Of a stretch of DNA of 64,000 bases, positions 26,289-34,517 are shown in pieces. This DNA comes from Rugamonas sp. A1-17 (GTDB lineage Bacteria > Pseudomonadota > Gammaproteobacteria > Burkholderiales > Burkholderiaceae_D). Location of the stretch: the NCBI GenBank assembly GCA_025548565.1, contig JAJLPB010000013.1, positions 186,001-250,000 of the forward strand, read 5' to 3'. A program made the position numbers and the translations under genes. Position 1 is the stretch's first letter; each line of letters begins with the position of its first letter. The notes beneath the pieces were generated by a model that saw only the letters and a program-made list of their open reading frames with translations, ran no database searches and was not told the DNA's origin.

Positions 26289-29240
26289 ATGTGGTCCATG
26301 CTTCACGCTTTACTTCTTCTGCTCCTGGTTGCCGGGACTCGCCTCGCCTGCGCGTCGGCGCCGCTGCTCACGGAGTACACCCATACGGCATGGACCGAGT
26401 TGAATGGCGCGCCGACGAGCGTGACCAAGTTCGCCCAAGGCGCCGACGGCTGGTTGTGGATTGCCACGCCTACCGGCCTGTTTCGCTTTGACGGCGTGCG
26501 TTTCGAGCGCTCCGATAAGGTCTACGGCCATCCGCTTGATTCCAGCAACATCATGGCGCTGACCACCGCGCCCGATGGTGCGCTGTGGGTCGGCTATCGC
26601 GTCGGCGGCGTGTCCGTATTCAGGAACGATGGCGCGTATACCTACGCTGAACGCGACGGCTTGCAACCGGTCGGCGTGATGCATATCGAAGCCGCTCCGG
26701 ATGGCGCGATCTGGGCGGCGATGCGCGACGGCGTGGCGGTGCTGGCGCCGGGCGCCAGCCGTTTCCGCTACCTGGGCCCCGAGGCGGGACTGCCAACCCT
26801 GGGCGTGTTCCAGATTATGTTCGCCCGCGACGGCACGACATGGATCGGAACGAATTCAGGCGCCTACTATCGCAAGCCTGGCGAGACCCGCTTCACGCAG
26901 GCGTGGCCGCATGTGGCGTTGGTCTGGCTCTGCGAGGCGCCGGACGGCACCATATGGGGCAACGATTTCAAGGACGGCTACTACAAGGTTCGCATGTCGG
27001 CGCCCGCCGCCAGCGAACCGCCCAAACCCGAACTCGATGGATACGGCATGATCTTCGACCGCCAGGGAACGATGTGGATGCTGCATACCGATAACCTCGA
27101 ACGCAAGGTGGCGCCGGCCGAATCCAGTCCGCCGGACCAGCGGCTGTCGAAGGAAAATGGCCTCAGCGGCCCTATGCTCAGCACGAAGTTCCTGGACCGC
27201 GAAGGCAACCTGTGGATCGGCACATCGCGCGGGATAGACCGGCTGCGGCCTAATCGCCTGAGGACCATGCCCGTCGTCAAACAGCTGGAGTACCCCGCGC
27301 TGGTGGCCGGCCCTTCAGGCGATGTCTGGGTGGGAGACTACGCCGCCGACCTTTGGCGCTACAACCTCGAAGGACGCGTCGGCCGCGAGCCTACAGGGCC
27401 GCTGACGGCCAGCTACACGGCGCCGGACGGCGTCCTTTGGCTGGGCGGAACGGAGTCCCTGCAACGGCGCGATCGCGACGGCACGCTGACGTCGATTCCT
27501 TATCCGCCCGAACTGAAAGGCCTGCGCGTCCACGCCCTGCGGCAGGACCGCGATGGCGCGTTGTGGGCCTCATTCGCCTCCGGCAAAGGGGTGTACAAAC
27601 TCGCGGCAGGCCAATGGACCAAGTCGGGTGGCTTGCAGGGCATCACCGATCTGCTGGCGACCTCCATGGCCCGCGATGGGCAAGGTAGCCTGTGGATGGG
27701 CCATCTGCGCAACCTGGTCACGGTCATCGACGGCGCCAAGGTGCGCACACTGGGCCCTGCGGATGGCCTGCAACTCGGCACGGTCATGGACCTGTACTTC
27801 GACGGCGACGCCATGTGGGCGGGTGGAGAACAGGGCGTCGCGCTGTATCGCGATGGCCGTTTCGCCGCCCTGCACGGCGAGCGCGGTGAAGATTTTCGCG
27901 GAGTCTCCGGCATCGTGCGGCTGCCCGGCGGCGATCTGTGGCTGCACGGCGCCGACGGCCTGTATCGCATCGCCGCCGCCGATATCGCCGCGTGGCTGAA
28001 GAACGGCCACGCCGCCGTGGCTTTCGAACGTTTCGACGCGCAGGACGGCATGCAGGGCCACGCGCCGCAACTGCGGCCGGTGCCGTCGCTGGTGCGCTCA
28101 CGCGACGGCGTGTTGTGGTACGCGACGACAGCTTCGATCGGCACCATCGACCCGGCCCATATCCTGCGCAATCCGCTGGCGCCGCCGGTGGAAGTGACCA
28201 GCGTGGTGGCCGACAACGCGCGCTACGCCATCCCGCAAACCCGGGTGCTCACCCTGCCGGCGGGCACGCAGAATCTGCAGGTCGACTTCACGGCACTGAG
28301 CCTGTCGATACCCGAGCGGGTGCGGCTGCGCTACCGGCTGTCCGGCCTCGATCCCGCGTGGCAGGAACCGGTGGGCCGCAGGCAGGCGTACTACACCAAT
28401 CTGGCGCCAGGCAAATATCGGTTCGAAGTCACGGCATCGAACGAGGACAATCTCTGGAACGCCAAGGGCGCAGCGCTGGAGATAGAGATCCCGCCGACGT
28501 TTGTGCAAAGCGGCTGGTTCAAACTGCTGCTGGTGGCGCTTGGCCTGCTGCTGCTCTGCTCCGCCTACGCATTGCGGATACGCTTCCTGACACAACGGAT
28601 GCAGGAACGCTTGCAGGAACGCCTGGCGGAGCGCACGCGCATCGCGCGCGCCTTGCACGACACGCTGCTGCAAAGCATACAGGCGCTGCTCATGTCTTTC
28701 GATACGCACAGCCGCCACCTGAAGGAAGGCACGCAGGAGCGCACGCGCCTGGACCAGACGCTCGATCTCGCGGAACAGCTATTGGTGGAAGGACGCGATC
28801 AGATCATGGACCTGCGGGCATCGGCCTCGCCGGATGCACTGGAACTGACGCTTGAGCACTTCGGCAAAGGACTGGCCGAGCATCGCTCGCATGCCTTCGA
28901 CATGACGATCAGCGGCACGCCGAGGCCATTGCGCCCCAAGGTGCACGAAGAGATCTACGCCATCGGCCGCGAGGCCTTGTTCAACGCCTCGCGCTACGCG
29001 GACGCCGGCCGGATCGAACTTGCACTGGAATTCGGCGCCGGCGCCTTCGTCATGCGCGTGCGCGACAACGGCCGGGGGATGGACGAATCGGTCGCCGCAA
29101 CCGGCCACCGGCCCGGCCACTGGGGCTTGACGGGAATGCGCGAGCGCGCCCACACCATCGGCGCCAGCCTGGAAATCGACAGCAAGCCAGACACCGGCAC
29201 GCAAATCACAGTGACGGTTCCCGGCAAGACGGCTTACTAA
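26289..29240 (+). CDS. hybrid-less sensor histidine kinase with two-component-regulator propeller
   Basis: A 983-residue membrane sensor. A signal sequence is followed by a seven-bladed-type propeller of repeats (blades show WLWIATPTGLFRFDG, LWVGYRVGGV, LWIGTSRGIDRLRP), a Y_Y_Y domain (RLRYRLSGLDPAWQE, YYTNLAPGKYRFEV), one transmembrane helix (LLLVALGLLLLCSAYAL), then a HisKA_3 dimerisation domain with the phospho-His at about residue 790 (ARALHDTLLQS), and an HATPase with DNGRGMD. No receiver domain and no response regulator gene lie next to it, so its partner is elsewhere. Relatives often sense polysaccharide breakdown products, but the ligand is unknown. Confidence 0.9.
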   Translation: MWSMLHALLLLLLVAGTRLACASAPLLTEYTHTAWTELNGAPTSVTKFAQGADGWLWIATPTGLFRFDGVRFERSDKVYGHPLDSSNIMALTTAPDGALWVGYRVGGVSVFRNDGAYTYAERDGLQPVGVMHIEAAPDGAIWAAMRDGVAVLAPGASRFRYLGPEAGLPTLGVFQIMFARDGTTWIGTNSGAYYRKPGETRFTQAWPHVALVWLCEAPDGTIWGNDFKDGYYKVRMSAPAASEPPKPELDGYGMIFDRQGTMWMLHTDNLERKVAPAESSPPDQRLSKENGLSGPMLSTKFLDREGNLWIGTSRGIDRLRPNRLRTMPVVKQLEYPALVAGPSGDVWVGDYAADLWRYNLEGRVGREPTGPLTASYTAPDGVLWLGGTESLQRRDRDGTLTSIPYPPELKGLRVHALRQDRDGALWASFASGKGVYKLAAGQWTKSGGLQGITDLLATSMARDGQGSLWMGHLRNLVTVIDGAKVRTLGPADGLQLGTVMDLYFDGDAMWAGGEQGVALYRDGRFAALHGERGEDFRGVSGIVRLPGGDLWLHGADGLYRIAAADIAAWLKNGHAAVAFERFDAQDGMQGHAPQLRPVPSLVRSRDGVLWYATTASIGTIDPAHILRNPLAPPVEVTSVVADNARYAIPQTRVLTLPAGTQNLQVDFTALSLSIPERVRLRYRLSGLDPAWQEPVGRRQAYYTNLAPGKYRFEVTASNEDNLWNAKGAALEIEIPPTFVQSGWFKLLLVALGLLLLCSAYALRIRFLTQRMQERLQERLAERTRIARALHDTLLQSIQALLMSFDTHSRHLKEGTQERTRLDQTLDLAEQLLVEGRDQIMDLRASASPDALELTLEHFGKGLAEHRSHAFDMTISGTPRPLRPKVHEEIYAIGREALFNASRYADAGRIELALEFGAGAFVMRVRDNGRGMDESVAATGHRPGHWGLTGMRERAHTIGASLEIDSKPDTGTQITVTVPGKTAY

Positions 29241-29247
29241 GCGCCCC

Positions 29248-29838
29248 ATGACCATGAGCCTCCCGCCCTCCCCGCTGACGCAACGCCTGATCGACATGGT
29301 CCGCTCCTCGGCGGAGCTGATGGCCGCGCTGTCGGCCGCCCGCAGCCTCGGACTGGAGAACTGGTGTATAGGCGCGGGCGCCGTACGCACCCTGGTGTGG
29401 GATGCGCTGCACGGCCACGCCGGCCCCACGCCGCTGGCCGACGTCGACCTGGTCTACTTCGCCCAGGACGCGCCGCCGCAGCACGACGCGGAACTGGAGG
29501 CGCGGCTGCACCAGCTGATGCCGGCGCTGGAATGGGAGGCGACCAACCAGGCGCACGTTCACACATGGTTCATGCGCGAATTCGGCCGCGAGGTCGCGCC
29601 GCTGCTGTCGCTGGAGGATGGCGTGGCAACATGGCCGGAGTACGCGACCTGCATCGGCGTGACGCTCGCCGGCGACGACACCATCCGCGTGATCGCTCCG
29701 CACGGCCTGGAAGACCTGTTCGAACTGCGCGTGCGCCACAACCCGGCCCGCGCCGATGTCCATACCTACCGCCACCGCGTCGTCTCCAAGGGCTTTGCGC
29801 AGCGTTGGCCGCTGCTGGTTATCGAATCACTCCAGTAA
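29248..29838 (+). CDS. nucleotidyltransferase family protein (DUF925-like)
   Basis: A 196-residue protein with the features of the PF06042 nucleotidyltransferase-like family: NWCIGAGAVRTLVWDALHG near the start and a conserved acidic motif LADVDLVYF, followed by the WEATNQAHVHTWF region and FELRVRHNP at the C-terminus. The function of this family is not established. It lies 8 bases after the kinase gene and overlaps the convergent DUF2987 gene by 12 bases. Confidence 0.8.
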   Translation: MTMSLPPSPLTQRLIDMVRSSAELMAALSAARSLGLENWCIGAGAVRTLVWDALHGHAGPTPLADVDLVYFAQDAPPQHDAELEARLHQLMPALEWEATNQAHVHTWFMREFGREVAPLLSLEDGVATWPEYATCIGVTLAGDDTIRVIAPHGLEDLFELRVRHNPARADVHTYRHRVVSKGFAQRWPLLVIESLQ

Positions 29839-30507
29839 AGCGGCAATCGCCAGCGGCGTGCCGCTGGTGACGACCTGCCCTGCCTCCGGCAGCGCGGCGA
29901 AGCGATAAACGAACACCTTGAACGTGGCGACGACATCGCCGCTGAAAGCCGGCCCCTCCCTCAACGCCAGCGTCGTGACGGCGCCGCCGGCCGCATGGAA
30001 CTCCACCTGCGACGCGTCATTCTTCGGATACGAGAACTGCACGCCGGCGCAGCTCCTGCCGGCGGCCTCGCCGGAATAGCGCAGATAGGCCAGCAGCTGG
30101 TCGCAGGCGGTGCGCAGGTCGGCGGCCGCGTAAACACCATCCGGCCGCGTCACGATGGACACCCAGGCGCCGGACTTGAGCTGCCCCGCCTTGCGGTTCA
30201 CGGTCAGCTCCGCGTTGTCGTCATAAGCCGCCTTGGAGAACGGGAACACGGCGCGGCCCAGCGCATCGAGCGGCAGCGCCACATGCGAGGTCTTGCTGTT
30301 GAGCGTCAGCCGCAGGCCGTCCATCGGCACGCTCTTGTCGCGCGGACGTATCCGGAAGTGGTTCTGTAAAAACTGTTTGGGCTTGCCGTACTTCTCAAAC
30401 CAGATCATCTGGCGATAGGCGTCGCGATACTCGATCCAGTCGGAGTCCTCCTGCGCGCCGGCGAATGCCGGCAGCAAGGCAAGACAGAGTAGGAGGAGTT
30501 TAAACAT
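29827..30507 (-). CDS. secreted DUF2987-like protein
   Basis: A 226-residue protein with a signal peptide (MFKLLLLCLALLPAFAGA). The body (DWIEYRDAYRQMIWFEKYGK ... CAGVQFSYPKNDASQVEF) resembles the DUF2987 family of periplasmic proteins with no known function. It lies 5 bases after the MipA gene and is probably the last gene of a three-gene envelope operon. The start at 30507 fits the signal peptide. Confidence 0.65.
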   Translation of the reverse strand: MFKLLLLCLALLPAFAGAQEDSDWIEYRDAYRQMIWFEKYGKPKQFLQNHFRIRPRDKSVPMDGLRLTLNSKTSHVALPLDALGRAVFPFSKAAYDDNAELTVNRKAGQLKSGAWVSIVTRPDGVYAAADLRTACDQLLAYLRYSGEAAGRSCAGVQFSYPKNDASQVEFHAAGGAVTTLALREGPAFSGDVVATFKVFVYRFAALPEAGQVVTSGTPLAIAALLE

Positions 30508-30512
30508 GCCGC

Positions 30513-31277
30513 TTAAAACCGGTAGGCCAGTCCGCTGGACCACGTGATGAAATTGCGGCGATCGACGAAAGGTGCTTCGGCAGGCCCGTTACCCAACCGC
30601 GCGCCGGTCACCGAACTGTTGATCAACCACTTGCTGCTCAAGGCCCAGTTCCAGTTGACGCCTACGCTCACCGACATCACGCCGGCGGAAGGACGGTAAT
30701 CGCGCACGCCGCCGGTGGCGGTGCGGACTTCATAGAGCTCGCGCATCACAGGATCGCTGGCCAGCGATACGCCGGCAGACAGCGTCACCGTATGGTGCGG
30801 CGCCGGCGAAGGCAGGGTTTTCTGCATGCCGGCCTGGCCGCGGAAGCCACGGGCGCTGGTGTCGTACACGAGGTTCGACGTCACCCGCGTCTCGTCGCCA
30901 AGGTAGTAGTTGAAAAATCCGCCCGCATCCAGCGAGCCCCTGACCGGATGCGTGCCGCGCAGCCGCCGGCTGTCACCGGGGTTGCGCGCATCGCTGCCGA
31001 GGATCAGCGGGCCATATTCCACGCCGGCCGTTCCGGACAGGTGCATGCCGGCCACGCCGTTGGCCGATACAAAGATCCCGTTGCTCCACTGGACCTGCAA
31101 CAGCGGCCGCAGGATCACCGGGCGCGACTCGCCTTCCGCCGCCGCACTTCTGGTGGCGAAGGCCAGCCCCGCGTACATATCCTTGCTCCCATCGGGCATC
31201 ATCAACTCGGTGGTGTTTTCGGCCAGCGCCGAAGCGCACGAGGCCAGCAGCAGAAGTAGCGGGGATAGCTTATTCAT
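30513..31277 (-). CDS. MipA/OmpV family outer-membrane protein
   Basis: A 254-residue precursor with a signal peptide (MNKLSPLLLLLASCASALA) and amphipathic beta-strands of an outer-membrane barrel ending in aromatic F (SSGLAYRF). The MipA/OmpV features include the pseudo-repeat around YAGLAFATRSAAAEGESRPV and SGTAGVEYGPLIL. E. coli MipA scaffolds the MltA-PBP1B complex; the family is often next to RstAB-like two-component systems, as here. AAGGAA precedes the ATG. It lies 7 bases after the barrel gene upstream. Confidence 0.85.
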   Translation of the reverse strand: MNKLSPLLLLLASCASALAENTTELMMPDGSKDMYAGLAFATRSAAAEGESRPVILRPLLQVQWSNGIFVSANGVAGMHLSGTAGVEYGPLILGSDARNPGDSRRLRGTHPVRGSLDAGGFFNYYLGDETRVTSNLVYDTSARGFRGQAGMQKTLPSPAPHHTVTLSAGVSLASDPVMRELYEVRTATGGVRDYRPSAGVMSVSVGVNWNWALSSKWLINSSVTGARLGNGPAEAPFVDRRNFITWSSGLAYRF

Positions 31278-31284
31278 GTATTCC

Positions 31285-31863
31285 TTAAAAATCGACACGC
31301 ATGCCAAGCGCGAAACGATCTGTCTTGGCGGTGAAGCCATCATGTTCGAGTTTATTGTTGTGTTCCAGTTCCAGCTGCAGCGCCAAGTCCCTGGTGAGCA
31401 GGTAAGAAGCGCCGACGCTCAGGTACAAGCCGGTCTTGTTCACCGATTCGCCCGCAGGAGCGTTCGTGCCGCTGATATCCATCTTCAGCCGCCCTTGTCC
31501 AACGCCCGCCTTGCCGAACAGGGACCAGTCGTCGCTCAGCTTCCACGTGCCACGCGCCGCCAGATAGCCGGTGCTGACGCGGGCCTTGAGCTGGTAGCCG
31601 GGGGTGAGATCGAAGGTGGACGAGCCGCCGTCGGTGCGGTAACCGGCTTCCAGCGCCCACACCGGCGACAGGTCATATCCCGCAAACAGACCAAATGGCG
31701 TCGCCTTCTTGACCGCACTGTGCTCAGTCGTCATGCCGCTCTCGTTGAATTTGATATTGCCATTGGTCTGCGTGCCGATATTGGCGCCGACGTAAAAACC
31801 TTCGGCATGGGCCAGCGAGCTTGCAGCGAGAGCGACGAAAGCGGTGCAGATAATTTTTTTCAT
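31285..31863 (-). CDS. small outer-membrane beta-barrel protein (OmpA/OmpX-like)
   Basis: A 192-residue precursor with a signal peptide (MKKIICTAFVALAASSLAHA) and an eight-strand barrel pattern (GFYVGANIGTQTNGNI, PFGLFAGYDLSPVWALEAGY, FALGMRVDF with terminal F). It resembles OmpA-like transmembrane barrels and lacks a peptidoglycan-binding domain. It starts the operon with MipA and DUF2987 and is divergent from the response regulator, 195 bases away. Confidence 0.8.
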   Translation of the reverse strand: MKKIICTAFVALAASSLAHAEGFYVGANIGTQTNGNIKFNESGMTTEHSAVKKATPFGLFAGYDLSPVWALEAGYRTDGGSSTFDLTPGYQLKARVSTGYLAARGTWKLSDDWSLFGKAGVGQGRLKMDISGTNAPAGESVNKTGLYLSVGASYLLTRDLALQLELEHNNKLEHDGFTAKTDRFALGMRVDF

Positions 31864-31967
31864 GTTCAGGATCCAGGTTGAAGTAGGAGCCTCCAATGTT
31901 AGGCACCCACGGCCGCGGAATCCGCCTCGGTCTGTCGTTGAATTGTCCTCAATTTGTAGGCACCATT

Positions 31968-31993
31968 TGTATAGAAAGTGTACGAATGTGTAC
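31968..31993 (+). promoter_or_regulatory. candidate OmpR-type response-regulator box (TGTAC repeats)
   Basis: TGTAT at 31968 and TGTAC at 31979 and 31989 form direct repeats with 11- and 10-bp spacing, the layout bound by OmpR-family dimers. The site lies between the divergent barrel gene and the response regulator gene, so it could control both. The assignment is inference from spacing and position. Confidence 0.4.
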
Positions 31994-32058
31994 CCGATTG
32001 TCGAAAATGCCACATGAGCGCCGCGCTCCACTACAATACCCACGAAAATGGAGGTGCG

Positions 32059-32736
32059 ATGCAGCGTGTAATGCTGGTGGAGGACGATGCGCGGCTGGCC
32101 GCGCTGGTCAAGGAATACCTGGACGAATATGACTACTCGGTCGACGTGGTGACACGCGGCGACCGCGCGCTCGACCATTTCCGCGATACCCAGCCGGACC
32201 TGGTGATACTCGACCTGACGCTGCCCGGCATCGACGGCCTGGTGGTGTGCCGCCAGCTGCGCCAGCTCAGCGCCGTGCCTATCCTGATCCTGACCGCGCG
32301 CGAGGACAGCTTCGACGAAGTCTCCGGCCTCGAACAAGGCGCCGACGACTACGTCAACAAGCCGGTGCAGCCGCGCGTGCTGCTGGCCCGCCTGCGCGCA
32401 TTGCAGCGGCGCGGCAGCGGCATCGCCAGCAACGACATCGTCATCGGCCAATTGCGCATCTCGCGCGAGAACCGCACGGTCCACTGGCGCGGCAGCGAGG
32501 TGGCGATGAACAGCACCGAGTTCAAACTGTTCACCATCCTGGCCGGCGCCTCCGGCAAGGTCATGTCGCGCAACGACATCCTGGTCAAGATGCGCGGCAT
32601 CGAATTCGATGGCCTCGATCGCAGCATCGACAACTGCATCTCCCGCCTGCGCCGCAAGTTCGAAGATGGCGGTTCGGAGCGCATCAAGACCGTCTGGGGC
32701 GAAGGCTATCTGTTCAGCCCCTCGGCCTGGGAATGA
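32059..32736 (+). CDS. OmpR-family response regulator (RstA-like)
   Basis: A 225-residue protein with a receiver domain (phospho-acceptor about Asp52 in LVILDLTLPG, acidic pair EDD near residue 8, Lys in NKPVQPRVL) and a C-terminal winged helix (STEFKLFTILAGASGKVMSR, WGEGYLF). The start at 32059 has a perfect GGAGG 5 bases upstream. The stop overlaps the kinase start (ATGA). It most resembles RstA. Confidence 0.92.
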   Translation: MQRVMLVEDDARLAALVKEYLDEYDYSVDVVTRGDRALDHFRDTQPDLVILDLTLPGIDGLVVCRQLRQLSAVPILILTAREDSFDEVSGLEQGADDYVNKPVQPRVLLARLRALQRRGSGIASNDIVIGQLRISRENRTVHWRGSEVAMNSTEFKLFTILAGASGKVMSRNDILVKMRGIEFDGLDRSIDNCISRLRRKFEDGGSERIKTVWGEGYLFSPSAWE

Positions 32737-34031
32737 ACCGGCTTTTCTGGCGCTTCGCATTGCTGGTGGTACTGTCCATCACGCTGGCCACCTGCGCGAT
32801 CTACTTCACCTTCAGCCGCCTGTTCGGCGATCCGCTGGAGGAGATCGCGCGCCGCCAGGCCGCCGGCCAGATCTTCCTGCTGGAACAGTACATCGACAAG
32901 GCGCCCGCCGACGAATGGCTGCCGCGCCTGAACAAGGTGCGCGAGGTATCGGAAGCCACGCTGGAACTGCAACCGCTGAAGCAGACGCTGGCTGCGCTGC
33001 CCTCATCCAAACGCGGCCAACTGCTGCAAGGCGCGGTTGTCATCGACATCGGCGGCAAGGGATTCTACCGCCGCGTCGACACGACCGGAACGCGCTACAT
33101 CGGCAGCGACGACGACGTGATCCACGCCCAGCGCCTGCCCATCGACATCGGCCAGGCGCTGGGCATGGAGGCCATCCGCTTCTGCGTGATCGCGCTGTTC
33201 CTGCTCGTGCCGATAGGCTGGTGGTCGCGCCGGCACTGGCGCGGTTTGCTGGCGCTGTCGAAGGTGGCCGACGATTTCGGCCAGGGCGACCTGGCGGCGA
33301 GGGCCGAGGTCCGGCCGGCGTCCAGCATCGCGCCGCTGGCCGGGCGCATCAACGACATGGCCGAGCGTATCGGCTCGCTGATGGAGGCCCGCAAACACCT
33401 GCTGCATTCGGTGTCGCACGAACTGCGCACGCCGATCGCGCGGCTGGAGTTCGGCCTGGAGCTGCTGCGCGAGCGCCACGCGGCCGACGAGCCGGCGCTG
33501 CAAAAGCGCATCGCGGCGATGGGGACCGATGTCGAGGAATTGAAAACGCTGGTCAACGAGCTGCTTAGCCTGACGCAGCTCGACCAGGCGCAGTCGACGC
33601 CGCGCCAGTCGTTCGCGCTGGCGCCGCTGCTGCGGGAGTGCACGCCGCCTGCCCACTTGCGTCAGCGGTTCAGCGCCAGCATCGCCGACGACCTGGGCGA
33701 GCTGCAGGGCGACGCCCGCCTGCTGGCGCGCGCCGTCAACAACCTGCTGGGGAACGCCGCCAAGTATGCGGAGGGTCGCATCGCGCTATCCGCCGCGCGC
33801 GACGCCGGCGCCCTGCGCATCACCGTGGAGGACGACGGCCCCGGCATCCCATCCGAAGCGCGCGAGCGCGTGTTCGAACCGTTCTACCGGCTGGAGCGCG
33901 AACAGGATTACGCCGCCGGCGGCTACGGCCTGGGCTTGGCCATCACCGCCAAAGCCGTCCAGCTGCACGGCGGCGCCATCGCCATCGACGATTCCCCACT
34001 GGGCGGCGCGCGCTTCACCATCACTTTATAG
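32733..34031 (+). CDS. sensor histidine kinase (RstB-like)
   Basis: A 432-residue inner-membrane kinase: first membrane helix (FALLVVLSITLATCAIYF), a periplasmic loop of about 100 residues, a second helix (AIRFCVIALFLLVPIGWW), HAMP, a HisKA domain with phospho-His about 229 (SVSHELRTPIARLEFGLELL), and an HATPase domain with NNLLGNAAKYA, EDDGPGIP and GGYGLGLAI. It is translationally coupled to the response regulator. The likely targets are the divergent outer-membrane genes. Confidence 0.92.
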   Translation: MNRLFWRFALLVVLSITLATCAIYFTFSRLFGDPLEEIARRQAAGQIFLLEQYIDKAPADEWLPRLNKVREVSEATLELQPLKQTLAALPSSKRGQLLQGAVVIDIGGKGFYRRVDTTGTRYIGSDDDVIHAQRLPIDIGQALGMEAIRFCVIALFLLVPIGWWSRRHWRGLLALSKVADDFGQGDLAARAEVRPASSIAPLAGRINDMAERIGSLMEARKHLLHSVSHELRTPIARLEFGLELLRERHAADEPALQKRIAAMGTDVEELKTLVNELLSLTQLDQAQSTPRQSFALAPLLRECTPPAHLRQRFSASIADDLGELQGDARLLARAVNNLLGNAAKYAEGRIALSAARDAGALRITVEDDGPGIPSEARERVFEPFYRLEREQDYAAGGYGLGLAITAKAVQLHGGAIAIDDSPLGGARFTITL

Positions 34032-34046
34032 ACAATACTGTCTATA
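34027..34046. promoter_or_regulatory. palindromic operator candidate O1 of blaI-like gene
   Basis: TATAGACA and TGTCTATA form perfect 8-bp arms around the spacer ATAC. The site overlaps the stop codon of the kinase gene and lies about 100 bases before the BlaI-type repressor. It shares the TAGACA/TGTCTA half-site with the palindrome at 34093. Confidence 0.6.
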
Positions 34047-34092
34047 CAACGCAACAAGCTGCGGCGGCCTTGAAATTTAAAGTATACATTTT

Positions 34093-34102
34093 TGTCTAGA
34101 CA
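34093..34102. promoter_or_regulatory. palindromic operator candidate O2 of blaI-like gene
   Basis: TGTCTAGACA is a perfect 10-bp palindrome made of the same half-sites as the upstream O1, 43 bases before the repressor start. Two similar palindromes flanking a promoter is the normal BlaI/MecI arrangement, though the half-site here differs from the staphylococcal TACA/TGTA sequence. Confidence 0.55.
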
Positions 34103-34145
34103 GACTAATCTACAAATACTTCAGCAAGCCGACAAGAGACACGTC

Positions 34146-34517
34146 ATGAGCATACCCAAACCAACCGCCGCCGAACTCGATCTGCTGCAGGCCCTGTGGC
34201 CACTCGGCTCGGCCACCGCCAAGCAGGTGCACGAGGCCATGCTGGAAGAGAAACCGGACCTGGCCTACGGCACCGTGCTGCGCCTGATGCAGATCATGCA
34301 CACCAAGGGCATCCTGATCCGCGACGAGAGCCAGCGCTCGCACGTCTACGCGCCGGCGCAGGCGCAGGACGCGCTGCAAACCAATCTGCTGAAGGACTTG
34401 ATGCAGAAGGCCTTCGCCGGCTCGGCCAAGGCGCTGGTGCTGGCGGCGCTGCGCTCAGGGATCTCGAAGAAGGAGCGCGAAGAGATCGAGAAAATCCTCA
34501 AGGATGAAAAGAAATGA
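34146..34517 (+). CDS. BlaI/MecI-family transcriptional repressor
   Basis: A 123-residue winged-helix protein: PTAAELDLLQALWPLGSATA, then YGTVLRLMQIMHTKGILIRD and the dimerisation helices ALQTNLLKDLMQKAFAGSAK. Length and pattern match BlaI/MecI/CopY repressors, which are inactivated by proteolysis triggered by the partner BlaR1. The start at 34146 (MSIPKPTAAE) is chosen over an in-frame ATG at 34092 because the family domain begins there. Its stop overlaps the start of the M56 gene (ATGA). Confidence 0.9.
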   Translation: MSIPKPTAAELDLLQALWPLGSATAKQVHEAMLEEKPDLAYGTVLRLMQIMHTKGILIRDESQRSHVYAPAQAQDALQTNLLKDLMQKAFAGSAKALVLAALRSGISKKEREEIEKILKDEKK

